Origin: Mytilus galloprovincialis
Lineage: Eukaryota > Mollusca > Bivalvia > Mytilida > Mytilidae
Assembly (NCBI RefSeq): GCF_965363235.1
Contig: NC_134839.1
Coordinates: 58,805,560 to 58,869,559 of the forward strand
Reading direction: 5' to 3'
Length of the DNA stretch: 64,000 nucleotides
Positions 37,601-52,600 of this stretch are shown piece by piece. The notes below the pieces were generated by a model that had not been told where the DNA came from, did no database searches, and saw nothing but the letters and a program-made list of their open reading frames with translations. The translations under genes and the position numbers were made by a program. Each line of letters starts with the position of its first letter. Positions within the stretch are counted from its first letter, which is position 1.

Positions 37601-40600
37601 TCCAAAACTGATCTCAATTCAAATTTCTAATGGAGTTTGCAACAATAACTACTCATTTAAATACATATTAAAATGTAAAAAAAGTGCTTGTTATCACTGA
37701 ATGGTAAAGATTGTTTTAATTTATCAGTTGGTAGTAAAAGTGAATATACATTGTATATTGTATAAAGCAATGATTTAAGTTGATTCAACTACTATTCTGG
37801 ACAAAGAAAGATAACTCCAATTGAAAATATGAAAATTTCTTGCTATTGCACAATATTGTACAATTAGATATTTCTTGCTATTGCGCAATACTGTGCAATT
37901 GAAAATGTCTTGCTATTGCACAATACTGTGCAATTGAAGATTTCTTGCTATTGCTGAATACTGTCCAATTGAAAATTTCTTGCTATTGCACAATACTTAA
38001 TATAATAATTTTGGACCCCGATTTGGACCAACTTGAAAACTGGGCCAATAATCAAAAATCTAATTACATTTTTAGATTCAGCATATCAAAGAACCCCAAG
38101 GATTCAATTTTCGTTAAAATCAAACTAAGTTTAATTTTGGACCCTTTGGACCTTTATGTAGACCAATTTTAAAACGGGACCAAAAATTAAGAATCTACAT
38201 ACACAGTTAAATTCGGCATATCAAGGAACCCCAATTATTCAATTTTTGATGAAATCGAACAAAGTTTAATTTTGGACCCTTTGGGCCCCTTACTCCTAAA
38301 CTGTTGGGACCAAAACTCCCAAAATCAATCCCAACCTTCCTTTTATGGTCATAAACCTTGTGTTTAAATTTCATAGATTTCTATTTACTTATACTAAAGT
38401 TATGGTGCGAAAACCAAGAAAAATGCTTATTTGGACCCCTTTTTGGCCCCTAATTCCTAAACTGTTTGGACCTCAACTCCCAAAATCTATCCCAACCTTC
38501 CTTTTGTGGTCATAAACCTTGTGTTTAAATTTCATTGATTTCTATTTACTTATACTAAAGTTATTGTGCGAAAACCAAGAATAATGCTTATTTGGGCCCT
38601 TTTTTGGCCCCTAATTCCTAAACTGTTGAAACCAAAACTCCCAAAATCAATCCCAACCTTCCTTTTGTGGTCATAAACCTTGTGTCAAAATTTCATAGAT
38701 TTCTATTTACTTAAACTAAAGTTATAGTGCGAAAACCAAGAAAATGCTTATTTGGGCCCTTTTTGGCCCCTAATTCCTAAAATGTTGGGACCAAAACTCC
38801 CAAAATCATTCTCAACCTTCCTTTTGTGGTAATAAACCTTGTGTTAAAATTTCATAGATTTCTATTCACATTTACTAAAGTTAGAGTGCGAAAACTAAAA
38901 GTATTCGGACGACTAAGACGACGACGACATCGCAGACGGCGACGCCAACATCATACCAATATACGACCAAAAAATTTTCAATTTTTGCAGTCGTATAAAA
39001 ATATGGAGATTTAGTATAATTATCTTTTCATTAGTTTCATTTGCTTTTTTGGTTTAATAAGATTTTTTACCATTCCATAAAAGACCTTTTGATTTTGTTC
39101 CAATTACTCATATTTTTTTTGGGCTGTTTTTTTTTATTTTTGCAAGATGTCGCAAAAAAATAACACATCAAAACTGTAGATTTTTGGCATCACTGTAGAA
39201 TTAACTATTAATTTACATCAGAAATGATGTTGCATAATTCTAGAGTGGCTTATTATCTCCCTTATTTCATGATCTCTTTTCATTTAAACATGCATTTTTG
39301 AATCAGTGCAATATACCGTATACGGCCGTGTATTGTCCGCATTTGTGTATAGTCCGCACCCCCTCTTCATCCCCAAATATCGAGGAAAAAGTCTAGTTCG
39401 CTTGTATAGTCCGCGGCAACTTTTGACAAGATCGGGTCCGCGAACAATGACGGAAAATGTCGAATTTGCGGTATTTTTTTTTTTTTTTTTTGCCGAGATC
39501 GGCAATATAGTAAGTATTGTTGTTGAAAAGATAGATAGTCAGTTAAAACTTATGATAAGTTTTTTAATGGTATCTTTAAAGATATGTTTTCAATCTTTGT
39601 TAAAGACCGGCAACACAGTAATTATTGCTGTTAAAAGATCGATGATCAATATAAAGTTATGATCAGTTTGTAAAAGAAGACTTAAAAGATATGTATTTAA
39701 TCTATTTTAAAAGTTTTCAAAAGATTCTGTTTAATTGCTTAATTAAATCGTCTTTCAGACTATCATTCTTTAAATATTAATTTAAAGTCCCAAACAATGA
39801 AAGTAAGAACTGTATTCATGTAATAAATGTTAATTAATTCAATCATGTACATTTAACTATCGGCTTAAAACTTTTGATCTCATTGAAAGTGGTAGCTTGC
39901 CCAAGCCAATAAACTGTTTAAAATTCTAAAAATAAATATTTGGTATGCTATTAAACAAAAGATGTTCGATGTTTAAAACTTGATTAGAACTCATTAAAAT
40001 GTTACAACTCTTTAATCTTATCATTTCTTTTATTGATTTGAAGAACTGCCTCAGGTTATTGAATTACATTCATCACTTGTCAAAAGTTGACATGGTTAAT
40101 TAATTGCTTTACACACAAACCCGTAAACTCATTCATGTAAGACGATACACCTGCACAATGTGAACTTTCACCTGGAAATATAGTTTCGTATACAAAATTC
40201 CACTTCTTTCAGGTTTACACTTTCAGTATTAATGGTAACGATTTACAATTAAAAAATGTTAGGTCTTGATTTATTTACGTCGATAACTTAAGAGTTAAAC
40301 ACAAATAGTCGGAATACGAAAATTTTTGATACTTTAATCACACATTTTCAAAATGGCGGATCGTGGTTTACTTGTACTGTACACACGCGAATAACATTAA
40401 ACAAAATCGATCTTGGGAAGATTTCACTAGGTTTCAACTTGTCTATTATGGTTTTACCATTGAAGGGTTCATCTTTCATTGATATTCAGGATTCAGGTAC
40501 ACTGTTAAGATGCAATGACACAAATTTGACCAAATCCGAAACAAAGCGGACATTCGATCAAAGGCTGATTTTTATGCAAATTACTAAGTCAACACTGTTG

Positions 40601-43600
40601 GATTGTTTATTTTATTTAAAAAAAATAACAAAGAGTAGTCAAGAATACAGTTAGATTGTTTATTTTATTTCTAAATAATACAAAGAGTTGTCAAGAATAC
40701 ATTATAACATTGACAACACTTTGATGTTTCTGTTTACTTGGCCAAACCTCGTTCAACATCGTATCCCAACTCTGGAAAAAAATGTCATGAAATCCTATAG
40801 TACTGCATAGTCCGCACCCCTTCCATCAATTTCATTCCCAGGGTAAAAAACCGCGGACTATACACGCCTTTCTACGGTAAGCTTTGTTCTGATTACAGGG
40901 CTACTGATTTTCATTTTTTTTTTTGTCTTCAAAAGTAAAGTTGATTTGTGTGGAAAGACCTTTCTTGTTCAGAGAACAATTAGTTTTCAATTGAAATTAT
41001 TGCTATAATATGGCTCAATACATTGCTATGGCGGATAACAAAAATACACATCTGATATGCTGTTTTACCTGTATTCCAAGCTCCTTGCATTTAGAATCAT
41101 ACTTCTTTTTCAGGTCAGTGCATTTGGATGCATAATCTGCTTCTTTTCTGTCACACTCCTGAAAAAAATAATGGTAAATTGCATACACAATGGCTTTGGG
41201 ATTAGTAGATTATCTATATTCAAAACATAGGGTTAAAATTAATGTTGCTTATTTCTTTATTTGTCTCGCTAAGAGTTCAATCTTTTTCACAACATAAGCA
41301 TACTTTTTTTTTTCAATATTTTTCAGTGTAAATTTCAGGCACTGAGAATTTTCAATGTAAGTATGAGGTAAAACCTGTTGATTCAAACAACTACTGGCCA
41401 GCTGACATAGTTACAGTCAAACCTGTATTAAGCAGTCACTCATGGGAAGTATCAAAACTGATTGTTGGAGATAATATAAAATAAAATGCTTTGCCGAGTG
41501 CAGACTAATACCACTGCAGAGGTCGAACCCTGAACAGTTGGTGCAAGTTTGGACTTGCTACATCCTGGACTACACCGCTACTCCATACCGTATGAATCAA
41601 TAACTTTAATAATTTTTTGACACATTGTAAATTTGTACTTAATTTTGTATTTTCAGTTATTTACCACCTTTGGATTGGTACTAGAATAAAAGTCAGCACC
41701 TGATTCTTTATCTCTTTTTAAACCCAATCACAGTTTAAACTGACTGGTCGAGCCAGCACAGCATTGGAAGATTTCTTGCTATTGCGCAATACTGTGATTT
41801 AGCCCAATACTACATGTATGTGATTGAAGATTTCTTGCTATTGTGCATTTCTGTGCTAGAGCGCAATACTACATGTATGACTATGCAATTGAAGATTTCC
41901 TGCTATTGCAAAATACTTCTTATAATAATTTACACATCATGTTTGGTGTGTATCTCCTGCCATATACTGAATAGTTCATGACTTACAATCAATTTTAGTT
42001 GTAAGTTTTTTTGTTCATGACTACAATCAATCTGAGCCGTAAGTTTTTTTGTTCATGACTTAAGATCAATATCAGTCATAAATCTTTGTGAAACTTGAAT
42101 TCTGGATATTAAGCATCCATTCAAAGACTTTTAAAAGGTTAAATACACACAACATTGTTTAAAGAGACGCAGAAAAAAAACCCAAGCATGGAAGTTCCAT
42201 ATCCAGTTTTTTTGGAGTTTGTGTAGATGAATCTTTTGTTTTCTGCATAATATTTTGTGGATCAATTTCTGTCTTTTTTTTTTGGCCTTGGCTTTGTCCG
42301 TCTTTATTCAACTTCAGATTTTTGCACCCTTTATATATTCATCTTTTTTTTCAGACAACAAAAGAATGGATTACCGGTATATTTTTTTCATCTTAGTTTA
42401 TACTAAGATAAAATTGAGAATTATACTAAGAACCTATTACAAGTTCTAGAAAAAAAATGAAAATAAAATCCTTGCAATTTTCTTCTTATAACAGGTGATC
42501 GAGAATCTACATATTAATTGGATGAGGGCAATTTTCCTTTAAAAACAAATACCTTTTGTAATTGTTGACATTTTGAAATCTGCTTTTTCATAGCAGGTAT
42601 TTCATAGTTCACATTTCTGGCTAACATCTGTGCTGTTTCAGCTGAAATGTAATAAATCTTAATACACATGTACAACTTGAGGCAGCTTTAAAAATTTGTA
42701 TATACTATAAATTGAGAAACTATTGCTTACATTTATTATTGAGATTTTGTCATTTAAGACTCAAATAAGTTTTTTTTATTTTGCGATATTGAGAAAAATC
42801 CTGTTTACCAAATTTCAAAATGTGAATTTAAATTTTTGCGATTATGACCCTGTTGCATATATTGCAATAATTAGAACACTGCAATAATTTCTGAATTTAC
42901 AGTATAATGTAATGAGTTAATAAAACAGCCATCCAACAAGACCACAGAACAACAATCTAGAGGAGGGACAACAGTCTAGGTGCTGAATGCAAAACATGTC
43001 ACGTTGTACAATTTCAGCTTCCGTTTGGAATTTTTAAATATAGTAATAGATGGATTTGTGTGTTTTAAAATCAAATGCACTTTACTGCATTCATGCTTTC
43101 TCTGATACAATCTGAAAATCTAAGTGCTGAACTTTTAACAACAATTATAAATCTGAACATTCAAAGGGTACGGTATTTATCACAAAGGGTAAGGTATTTA
43201 TCACAAAGGGTACGGTATTTATCACAAAGGGTAAGGTATTTATCACAAAGGGTACGGTATTTATCACAAAGGGTAAGGATTTATCAGAAAGGGTACGGTA
43301 TTTATCTCAAACGGTACGGTATTTATCACAAAGGGTAGAGTATTCATTACAAAGGGTCTAAATTCAGAAATCATTTGTGAATCTATAATAGCATGATACA
43401 AACCTAAATAAACACCATCTGTTTCATACATCTTGATTATTTCCATCCAATCCTGTGAAAAATAAAAATACTCAATCATTTTTAGTTCTAACTTAACTTC
43501 TTCATATATATTTAGGACTTACAGGTGTGATGGGGATGCTCAAGTATGAATTACAGGTGAGATGGGGATGCTCAAGTGTGATAGTCTGTTCCCAAGTGTG

Positions 43601-46600
43601 TTGGTCTTGTAACTAATGCCAGATGACATGTGGAAAAGTTTCATTTGGTTTGAAATAAGACTTTTTGAGATATTGATCAAAGATGCACAATTATTATGAG
43701 AAGTACATTTTTTTAGTTTGTATATTAATTTGCACTGAACACTGTTTATCAGTAATTTCCCTGCTTTAGCAACTTATATTAAAGTTTCATCTATGCATTA
43801 AATGTAAATCTCTTTCAACAGTGTTTGCAACATTTGAAATGCAAGAATACAATGTATATTTCATATTATGTACATCCTTATTAGAGAGGTATCAACTAAG
43901 AAATGTGCCTCTTATAAAAGTATAATGGAATTCCTATTATTTTGAAGAGGTATGCATAATTTGACATGATATATCTTGAATTAGTTCATTGACTATTACA
44001 GCTCTTTCCTGTAGTAGCAGAAGGGCCAAACAGCTGTATTGCTTTCTACAGCACAACACTATCAGTATCATACATGCTGATCTAACCATATAAGGGCTGA
44101 TTTGGTTTTGTCATTTCATAAACTGTTATCACAGAGATATGTCTCGCCTTTTTGTAATTTTGATTATGCAAATGTTGAAATCAAAATAACAATACTTTAA
44201 CATCTTATAATTACACAAGTTATGCAAATATTCAAAGTCAATGAACCATGACTGAGTTACATGGCTCAACAATCTCCATGTAAATGAGATGTGCCAATGC
44301 TAATACAACTGTATACCAAATACCATTGACTTATTATAAGTCGTTCCCAAACCTAAATACAAACATTAACTTGTAAACTATGAAAAAGTTTCAAAGTCAA
44401 TCAACCATGAAGAGGGGTGGGGCTATATTTTCTCCATGGAAACGATAGTTGCAGATGCCAATGAATATGCATACCAACCATCATTGACTTAACATTAGAA
44501 GTTCATCTTAAACTGATCTAATCACAAACTAATATACATGTAAACTAAGATAAGTTTCAAATTAACATTGGCCTTCCACTAATGGTTGCCCTTGAACTGA
44601 CCTAATCACAAACTAAGACATGATAACTTTGAAAATTTTCAACGTCAATAGACCATGACTAAGGGCGTGGAGCCAAATTATCACCATGGAAATGAGATAT
44701 GCCAATGCGTATACAACTGCAAAACAAATATCATTGACCTACCACTTGTGGTTTCACATAAACTGACCTAATCACTAACTAATACATGTGAAATAAGGAA
44801 AAGTTTTGAAGTCAATAGACCATGACTAAAGGGGCAGGGCCAAATAATCTCCATGGAAATGAGATATGCCAATGCTTATACAACTGCATATTAAATATCA
44901 TTGACCTACCACTTGTGGTTCCACATAAACTGACCTAATTACAAACTAATACATGTAAATTAAGCAAAAGTTTCGAAGTCAATAGACCATGACTGAAGGG
45001 GCAGGGCCAAATAATCTCCATGGAAATGAGATGTGCCAATGCTTATACAACTGCATATTAAATAACATTGACCTACCACTTGTGGTTCCACATAAACTGA
45101 CCTAATTACAAACTAATACATGTAAATTAAGCAAAAGTTTCAAAGTCAATAGACCATGACTGAAGGGGCAGGGCCAAATAATCTCCATGGAAATGAGATA
45201 TGCCAATGCTTATACAACTGCATATTAAATATCATTGACCTACCACTTGTGGTTCCACATAAACTGACCTAATTACAAACTAATACATGTAAATTAAGCA
45301 AAAGTTTCGAAGTCAATAGACCATGACTGAAGGGGCAGGGCCAAATAATCTCCATCGAAATGAAATGTGCCAATGCTTATACAACTTCATACCAAATATG
45401 ATTGAGCTACCACTTCTGGTTCACCATAAACTAGACCTAATCACAAACTATTACATTGTTGACGCCTTCGTCGACACCTGTAACAGCATACCTATGTCTC
45501 GCTTTTTGACTCCGTCAAGGCAAGACAATAAAAAATTGTCTTATCCAAATCCATACTCACAATAACTTGAAGTTCCATTCAAACCATTAAAAGTTAGATA
45601 TAAGTATATCAATTTTGGAAAGCAAGATACAACCCAAATCACATGATTCCTTTAATTTCATAAAGTGATCTAAATAAGGTTTGTTCTTTAATTGTGTTAT
45701 TGTTCAATAAACTGCTTTTTTAAAAATAAAATCACTAAAAAATGTGTTGGCCATAACTGAGTTTTACAGGTCTTAGTTGGTTTTCCTATGCTCATTTTCA
45801 AGATTGGTCATCATAGATTCTAAATCAGAACTTTAATTTATTGGTTTAAATCACCTTCATTTTCTGTGAGGAGTACTGTCCAATCATATTCTTTTTTCCA
45901 AAGTCTGTGTCCTTCATTAACTCCACAATTTGTTGACAGTGAAAATAGTTTATATCTAGAAAAAAAAATCATTTTTAATGCTTTTTTCTATTAAAAATCT
46001 CATTTAATTTTTAGTCAAGATTTTGTAAACTAAACTAATTTTTCTAAAAACTAAACCTAATGTATTGAACATAATAAAGGATCAAAACTGTTTGAATTAT
46101 CTCTTGCTTTTAATTTAAAATCAGAATTTAAGAAAATAATGTATAAAATAACAAGAATGTGTCCATAGTATATGGATGACCCACTTTCACTTTCATTTTC
46201 TATGTTCAGTGGACCACGAAATTGGGGTAAAATCCCTTAATTTGGCTTTTCAATTTTAATATCATGTTATAGGGAACATGTGTACTCAGTTTTAAGTTCA
46301 AAAACTAACATTACCAAAAACTTTAACCCGAAGTTGGCCAGGTAAACAAACAGACAAACAGACAAGACAAAAAAATGTATGCTCAGACTGAAAAAACAAA
46401 ATTCCCCTCTTCTATCGTAGGTGGGGCATAAAATGGTAAAATAGAAGGGAAATTCTTTTTTTTTCAACAATTAACAGAATTAAAATTGGTTTATATAATT
46501 AGAAATAACCAGCTTATTATACAGTGTGGGTTGTTTATTGTTGAAGGCCATATGATGACCTTTGGTTGCTAGCTTTTACATCATTTGGTCTCTGGTGGTA

Positions 46601-49600
46601 AGATTAATATCACAAAATATCATAGTAAACAGTTTGTGTACAGCTTACTTCCTAACTTATCAGTTGTAAAATTATCCAAAAAGCATTTATAAGTTCAAAA
46701 TTATTATTTTATAAATAAACATTATTCAGAATTTGTTTTCAGTGCAACTTTTCATTCATAACTTCAGAAATTGACTCAAATCTATCTTTCAAATTTATAG
46801 TGGGATCACACAAGACTGCTAATACCAGTCTTATAAATAACTGGAATATGTATATAGATCAAAAACCAGGAAAAATACTGTAAATCAACTAATTTTCATG
46901 ACTTTCCTGAGTAGAAAAAAAAATGGCGGAAATATGTAACACTTCAAATCAATCCTTATTTAAATACATAAAATAAATTTGAAAATCACGAAATTAAATT
47001 GCTGCTAAATGGGGTTAAAATGAAAAATGTGAAATAAAGTATCTGCGAAAAAAAATTAAGGATGTACACCTCTGAGGAGCCAAAACTTTCTAGAATTAAA
47101 CTTTTTTTCTGAACTTGATTTTTGGGTTTATAAGACTGTAACAAAATAATTAGTGAACAAAAAATCATATGGTGGTGCACTTCTTTTTTTTTGCTACAGC
47201 CCTTTGAAAATGCACAAATTTGATGATTTTCCCATTTTTCATCGATTTTTACCTATTTTGGGGCTATTCTCGTGAAAAAAATCACAGTTCCACAATTAAA
47301 CTTTTTTTCATAGTTTCTATAAAGATGAAGTGGACCAAAATGAATAAATTATACTTAAAAAAACTATAGGTAGTTGTTAATATAAGAAAGTTTTATCATA
47401 TTTTGAGGCTTTTTTGTGTAAAATTTACTATGCTGTCAATTTTGTATTTTTGTGATTTTTCTCAATTTTAAGAACAAAATGCATATTATTTAAGTTTTTT
47501 TGTTATAAATGATTGAAAAAATACATATCTAAGAAATTTGAAAAGACAACCAGATGCTCTGCAGGGCGCAGCTTTATACGACCGCAGAGGTTGAACCCTG
47601 AACGGTTGGGGCAAGTATGGACACAACATTCAAGCTGGATTCAGCTCTAAATTTGGATTGTGATTAAATAGTTGACACAGCATAGGTTTCTGACACAGAA
47701 TGAATGTGGTCTAATGCACTTAAAATATTTTTTTTGCCTTTGAGCAATTCACTATGCTGTTGAATATTAATCCTCTCAAAAAAATGTTTGAAGAAATTTT
47801 CTTTTTATTTATGAAATCTGAAATGAGAAAAATTTAACCCCCCACCCCCATTTGTTTTCACATCCCCCTTTCCCTTTTTCCAAAACTGATCTCAATTCAA
47901 ATTTCTAATGGAGTTTGCAACAATAACTACTCATTTAAATACATCATAAAATATTAAAATGTAAAATAAAGTGCTTGTTATCACTGAATGGTAAAGATTG
48001 TTTTAATTTATCAGTTGGTAGAAAAAGTGAATATACATTGTATATTGTATAAAACAATGATGTAAGTTGATTCAACTACTATTCTGGACAAAGAAAGATA
48101 ACTCCAATTGAAATATTAATTATATATATTGTATAAAACAAAGATTTAAGTTGATTCAACTACTATTCTTGACAAAGAAAGATAACTCCAATTGAAATTG
48201 CAATTAGATATTTCTTGCTATTGCGCAATACTGAGTAATTGAAAATATTTGCTAATGCACAATACTGTGCAATTGAAGATTTCTTGCTATTGCGCAATAC
48301 TGTGCAATTGAAAATTTCTTGCTATTGCACAATACTGTGCAATTGAAGATTTCTTGCTATTGCTGAATACTGTGCAATTGAAAATTTCTTGCTATTGCAC
48401 AATACTTAATATAATAATTTTGGATCCTGATTTGAAGCAACTTGAAAACTGGGCCCATAATCAAAAATCTAAGTACACGTTTAGATTCAGCATATCAAAC
48501 CAGATGCTCCGCAGGGCGTAGCTTTATACGACCGCAGAGGTTGAACCCTGAACGGTTGGGGCAAGTATGGACACAACATTCAAGCTGGATTCAGCTCTAA
48601 ATTTGGATTGTGATTAAATAGTTGACACAGCATAGGTTTCTGACACAGAATGAATGTGTTCTAATGAACTTAAAATTTTTGTTTTCTCTTAGAGCAATTC
48701 ACTATGCTGTTGAATATTAATCCTCTCAAAAAAATGTTTGAAGAAATTTTCTTTTTTATTTATGAAATTTCAAATGAGAAAAATTGAACCCAATTTTTTT
48801 AATCACATTCCCCTTTCCCTTATTCCAAAACTAATCTCAATTAAAATTTCTAATGGAGTTTGCAACAATAACTACTCATTTAAATACATCATAAAATATT
48901 AAGATGTAAAAAAAACTGCTTGTTATCACTGAATGGTAAAGATTATTTTAATTTATCAGTTGGTAGTAAAAAGTGAATATACATTGTATATTGTATATAA
49001 CAAAGATTTAAGTTGATTCTGGACAAAGAAAGATAACTCCAATTAAAAACCAGGTGCTCCGCAGGGCGCAGCTTTATACGACCGCAGAGGTCGAACCCTG
49101 AACAGTTGGGGCAAGTATGGACAAAACATTCAAGCGTGATACAGCTCTGAATTTGGATTGTGATCAAATTTTTGACATTACATGGTTTTTTTTACACAAA
49201 ACAAATGTCAAGATTTTACAAATCAATTAAAGATTTCTTCTTATTTAAATCTAAAATTAAATAGTTGACACAGCATAGGTTTCTGACACAGAATGAATGT
49301 GGTCTAATGAACTTAAAAGTTTTTTTTTGCCTTTGAGCAATTCACTATGCTGTTGAATATTAATCCTCTCAAAAAAATGTTTGAAGAAATTTTCTTTTTA
49401 TTTATGAAATCTGAAATGAGAAAAATTTAACCCCCCCCCCCTTTTTTCACATCCCCGTTTCCCTTTTTCCAAAACTGATATCAATTCAAATTTCTAATGG
49501 AGTTTGCAACAATAACTACTCTTTTAAATACATCATAAAATATTAAAATGTAAAATAAAGTGCTTGTTATCACTGAATGGTAAAGATTGGTTGGTAGTAA

Positions 49601-52600
49601 AAGTGAATATACATTGTTTATTGTATAAAACAATAAAAAAAACTTCATCAGCAACATTTTATATTGGCAAATTTCCAATGAAGTTATTTACATAAAGTTA
49701 TTGGCAAATAAAAATAGAAAATGACATCATAGTCATGTCTGGCAAATTTCCAACATATATTATCAACTACTATTCTATACAAAGAAAGATAACTCCAATT
49801 GAAAATTAATTGCTATTGCACAATATTGTGCAATTAGATATTTCTTGCTATTGTGCAATACTGTGCAATTGAAAATTTCTTGCTATTGCACAATACTTGA
49901 TATGGAATCCTGATTTGGACCAACTTGAAAACTGGGCCCATAATCAAAAATCAAAGTACATATTTAGATAAAGCATATCAAATAAGCCCAAGAATTTAAT
50001 TTTTGTTAAAATCAAACTTAGTTTAATTTTGGACCCTTTGGACTTTAGTGTAAACCAATTTGAAAACAGGACCAAAAATGAAGAATCTTCATACACAGTT
50101 AGATTTGGTATATCAAAGAACCCCATTTATTCAATTTTTGATGAAATCAAACAAAGTTTAATTTTGGACCCCGATTTGGACCAACTTGAAAACTGGGCCA
50201 ATAATCAAGAATCTAAGTACATTTTTAGATTCAGCATATCAAAGAACCTAACTGATTCATTTTTTGTCAAAATCAAACTAAGTTTAATTTTGGACCCTTT
50301 GGACCTTAATGTAGACCAATTTGAAAACGGGACCAAAAGTTAAGAATCTACATACACAGTCATGACAGTTAGATTCGGCATATCAAAGAACCCCAATTAT
50401 TCAATTTTGATGAAATCAAACAAAGTTTAATTTTGGACCCTTTGGGCCCCTTATTCTGTTGGGACCAAAACTCCCAAAATCAATACCAACCTTCCTTTTA
50501 TGGTCATAAACCTTGTGTTTAAATTTCATAGATTTCTATTTACTTATACTAACGTTATGGTGCGAAAACCAAGAAAAATGCTTATTTGGGTCCCTTTTTG
50601 GCCCCTAATTCCTAAACTGTTGGGACCTAAACTCCCAAAATCAATACCAACCTTCCTTTTGTAGTCATTAACATTGTGTTTAAATTTCATTGATTTCTAT
50701 TTACTTAAACTAAAGTTATTGTGCGAAAACCAAGAATAATGCTTATTTGGGCCCTTTTTTGGCCCCTAATTCCTAAACTGTTGAAACCAAAACTCCCAAA
50801 ATCAATCCCAACCGTTCTTTTGTGGTCATAAACCTTGTGTCAAAATTTCATAGATTTCTATTAACTTAAACTAAAGTTATAGTGCGAAAACCAAGAAAAT
50901 GCTTATTTGGGCCCTTTTTGGCCCCTAATTCCTAAAATGTTGGGACCAAAACTCCCAAAATCAATACCAACCTTCCTTTTGTGGTCATAAACCTTGTGTT
51001 AAAATTTCATAGATTTCCATTCACTTTTACTAAAGTTAGAGTGCGAAAACTAAAAGTATTCGGACGACGACGACGCCGCCAACGTGATAGCAATATACGA
51101 CGAAAAATTTTTCAAATTTTGCGGTCGTATAAAAAGCCCAAGAATTCAATTTTTGTTAAAATCAAACTTAGTTTAATTTTGGACCCTTTGGACTTTAATG
51201 TAGACCAATTTGATAACGGGACCAAAAATTAAGAATCTACTTACACAGTTAGATTTGGCATATCAAAGAACCCCAATTATTCAATTTTTGATGAAATCAA
51301 ACAAAGTTTAATTTTGGACCCCGATTTGGACCAACTTGAAAACTGGGCCAATAATAAAAAATCTGAGTACATTTTTAGATTCAGCATATCAAAGAACCCC
51401 AAGGATTCAATTTTTGTTAAAATCAAACTAAGTTTAATTTTGGACCCTTTGGACCTTAATGTAGACCAATTTGAAAACGGGACCAAAAATTAAGAATCTA
51501 CATACACAGTTAGATTCGGCATATCAAAGAACCCCAATTATTCAATTTTTGATGAAATCAAACAAAGTTCAATTTTGGACCCTTTGGGCCCCTTATTCCT
51601 AAACTGTTGGGACCAAAACTCCCAAAATCAAACCCAACCTTCCTTTTATGGTCATAAACCTTGTGTTTAAATTTCATAGATTTCTATTTACTTATACTAA
51701 AGTTATTGTGGGAAAACCAAGAATAATGCTTATTTAGGCCCTTTTTTGGCCCCTAATTCCTAAACTGTAGGAACCATAACTCCCAAAATCAATCCCAACC
51801 TTTCTTTTGTAGTCATAAACCTTGTGTCAAAATTTCATAGATTTCTATTCACTTAAACTAAAGTTATAGTGCGAAAACCAAGAAAATGCTTATTTGGGCC
51901 CTTTTTGGCCCCTAATTCCTAAAATGTTGGGACCAAAACTCCCAAAATCAATCCCAACCTTCCTTTTGTGGTCATAAACCTTGTGTTAAAATTTCATTGA
52001 TTTCTATTCACTTTTACTAAAGTTAGAGTGCGAAAACTAAAAGTATTCGGACGACGACGACAACGCAAGACGACGACGACGCCAACGTGATAGCAATATA
52101 CGACGAAAAATTAAAATTTTTGCGGTCGTATAAAAATGATATGGGATGTACATGGTTCTTGTAAAATCATTTTTTGTACCTCTCACCCATTTTCTCAAGA
52201 TTTTGGCTAAAAATACAGACTTGATTGGTGATAAAATTTGAAAACTGGATTACTCAAAAACCATTCATTGTAAATACACAATTTTTCACAGAAATATGTT
52301 TGATTATAATATTTTTAAAATTCATTGATATTTTCCACTTGTATCACATGTTTTGGAAATATTTCAAGAACGAGATTTCAACGAGACTGAACGAGACTGA
52401 AAAGTCAGAAGAATACATAAAACAGGTCATGAAAACTACTTACAAGACCCCTGTAATAGCTGTGTGATTTACTAACAAGACCCCTGTAATAGCTGTGTGA
52501 TTTACTAACAAGACCCCTGTAATACCTATGTAATTAACTTACAAGACCCCTGTAATAGCTGTGTGATTTACTAACAAGACCCCTGTAATAGCTGTGTAAT

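Noticed and set aside
38826-39014. Arginine-rich ORF (RRRRHRRRRR)
   Set aside because: Produced by the GAC microsatellite at the tail of repeat R1; the same reading recurs at 50981.
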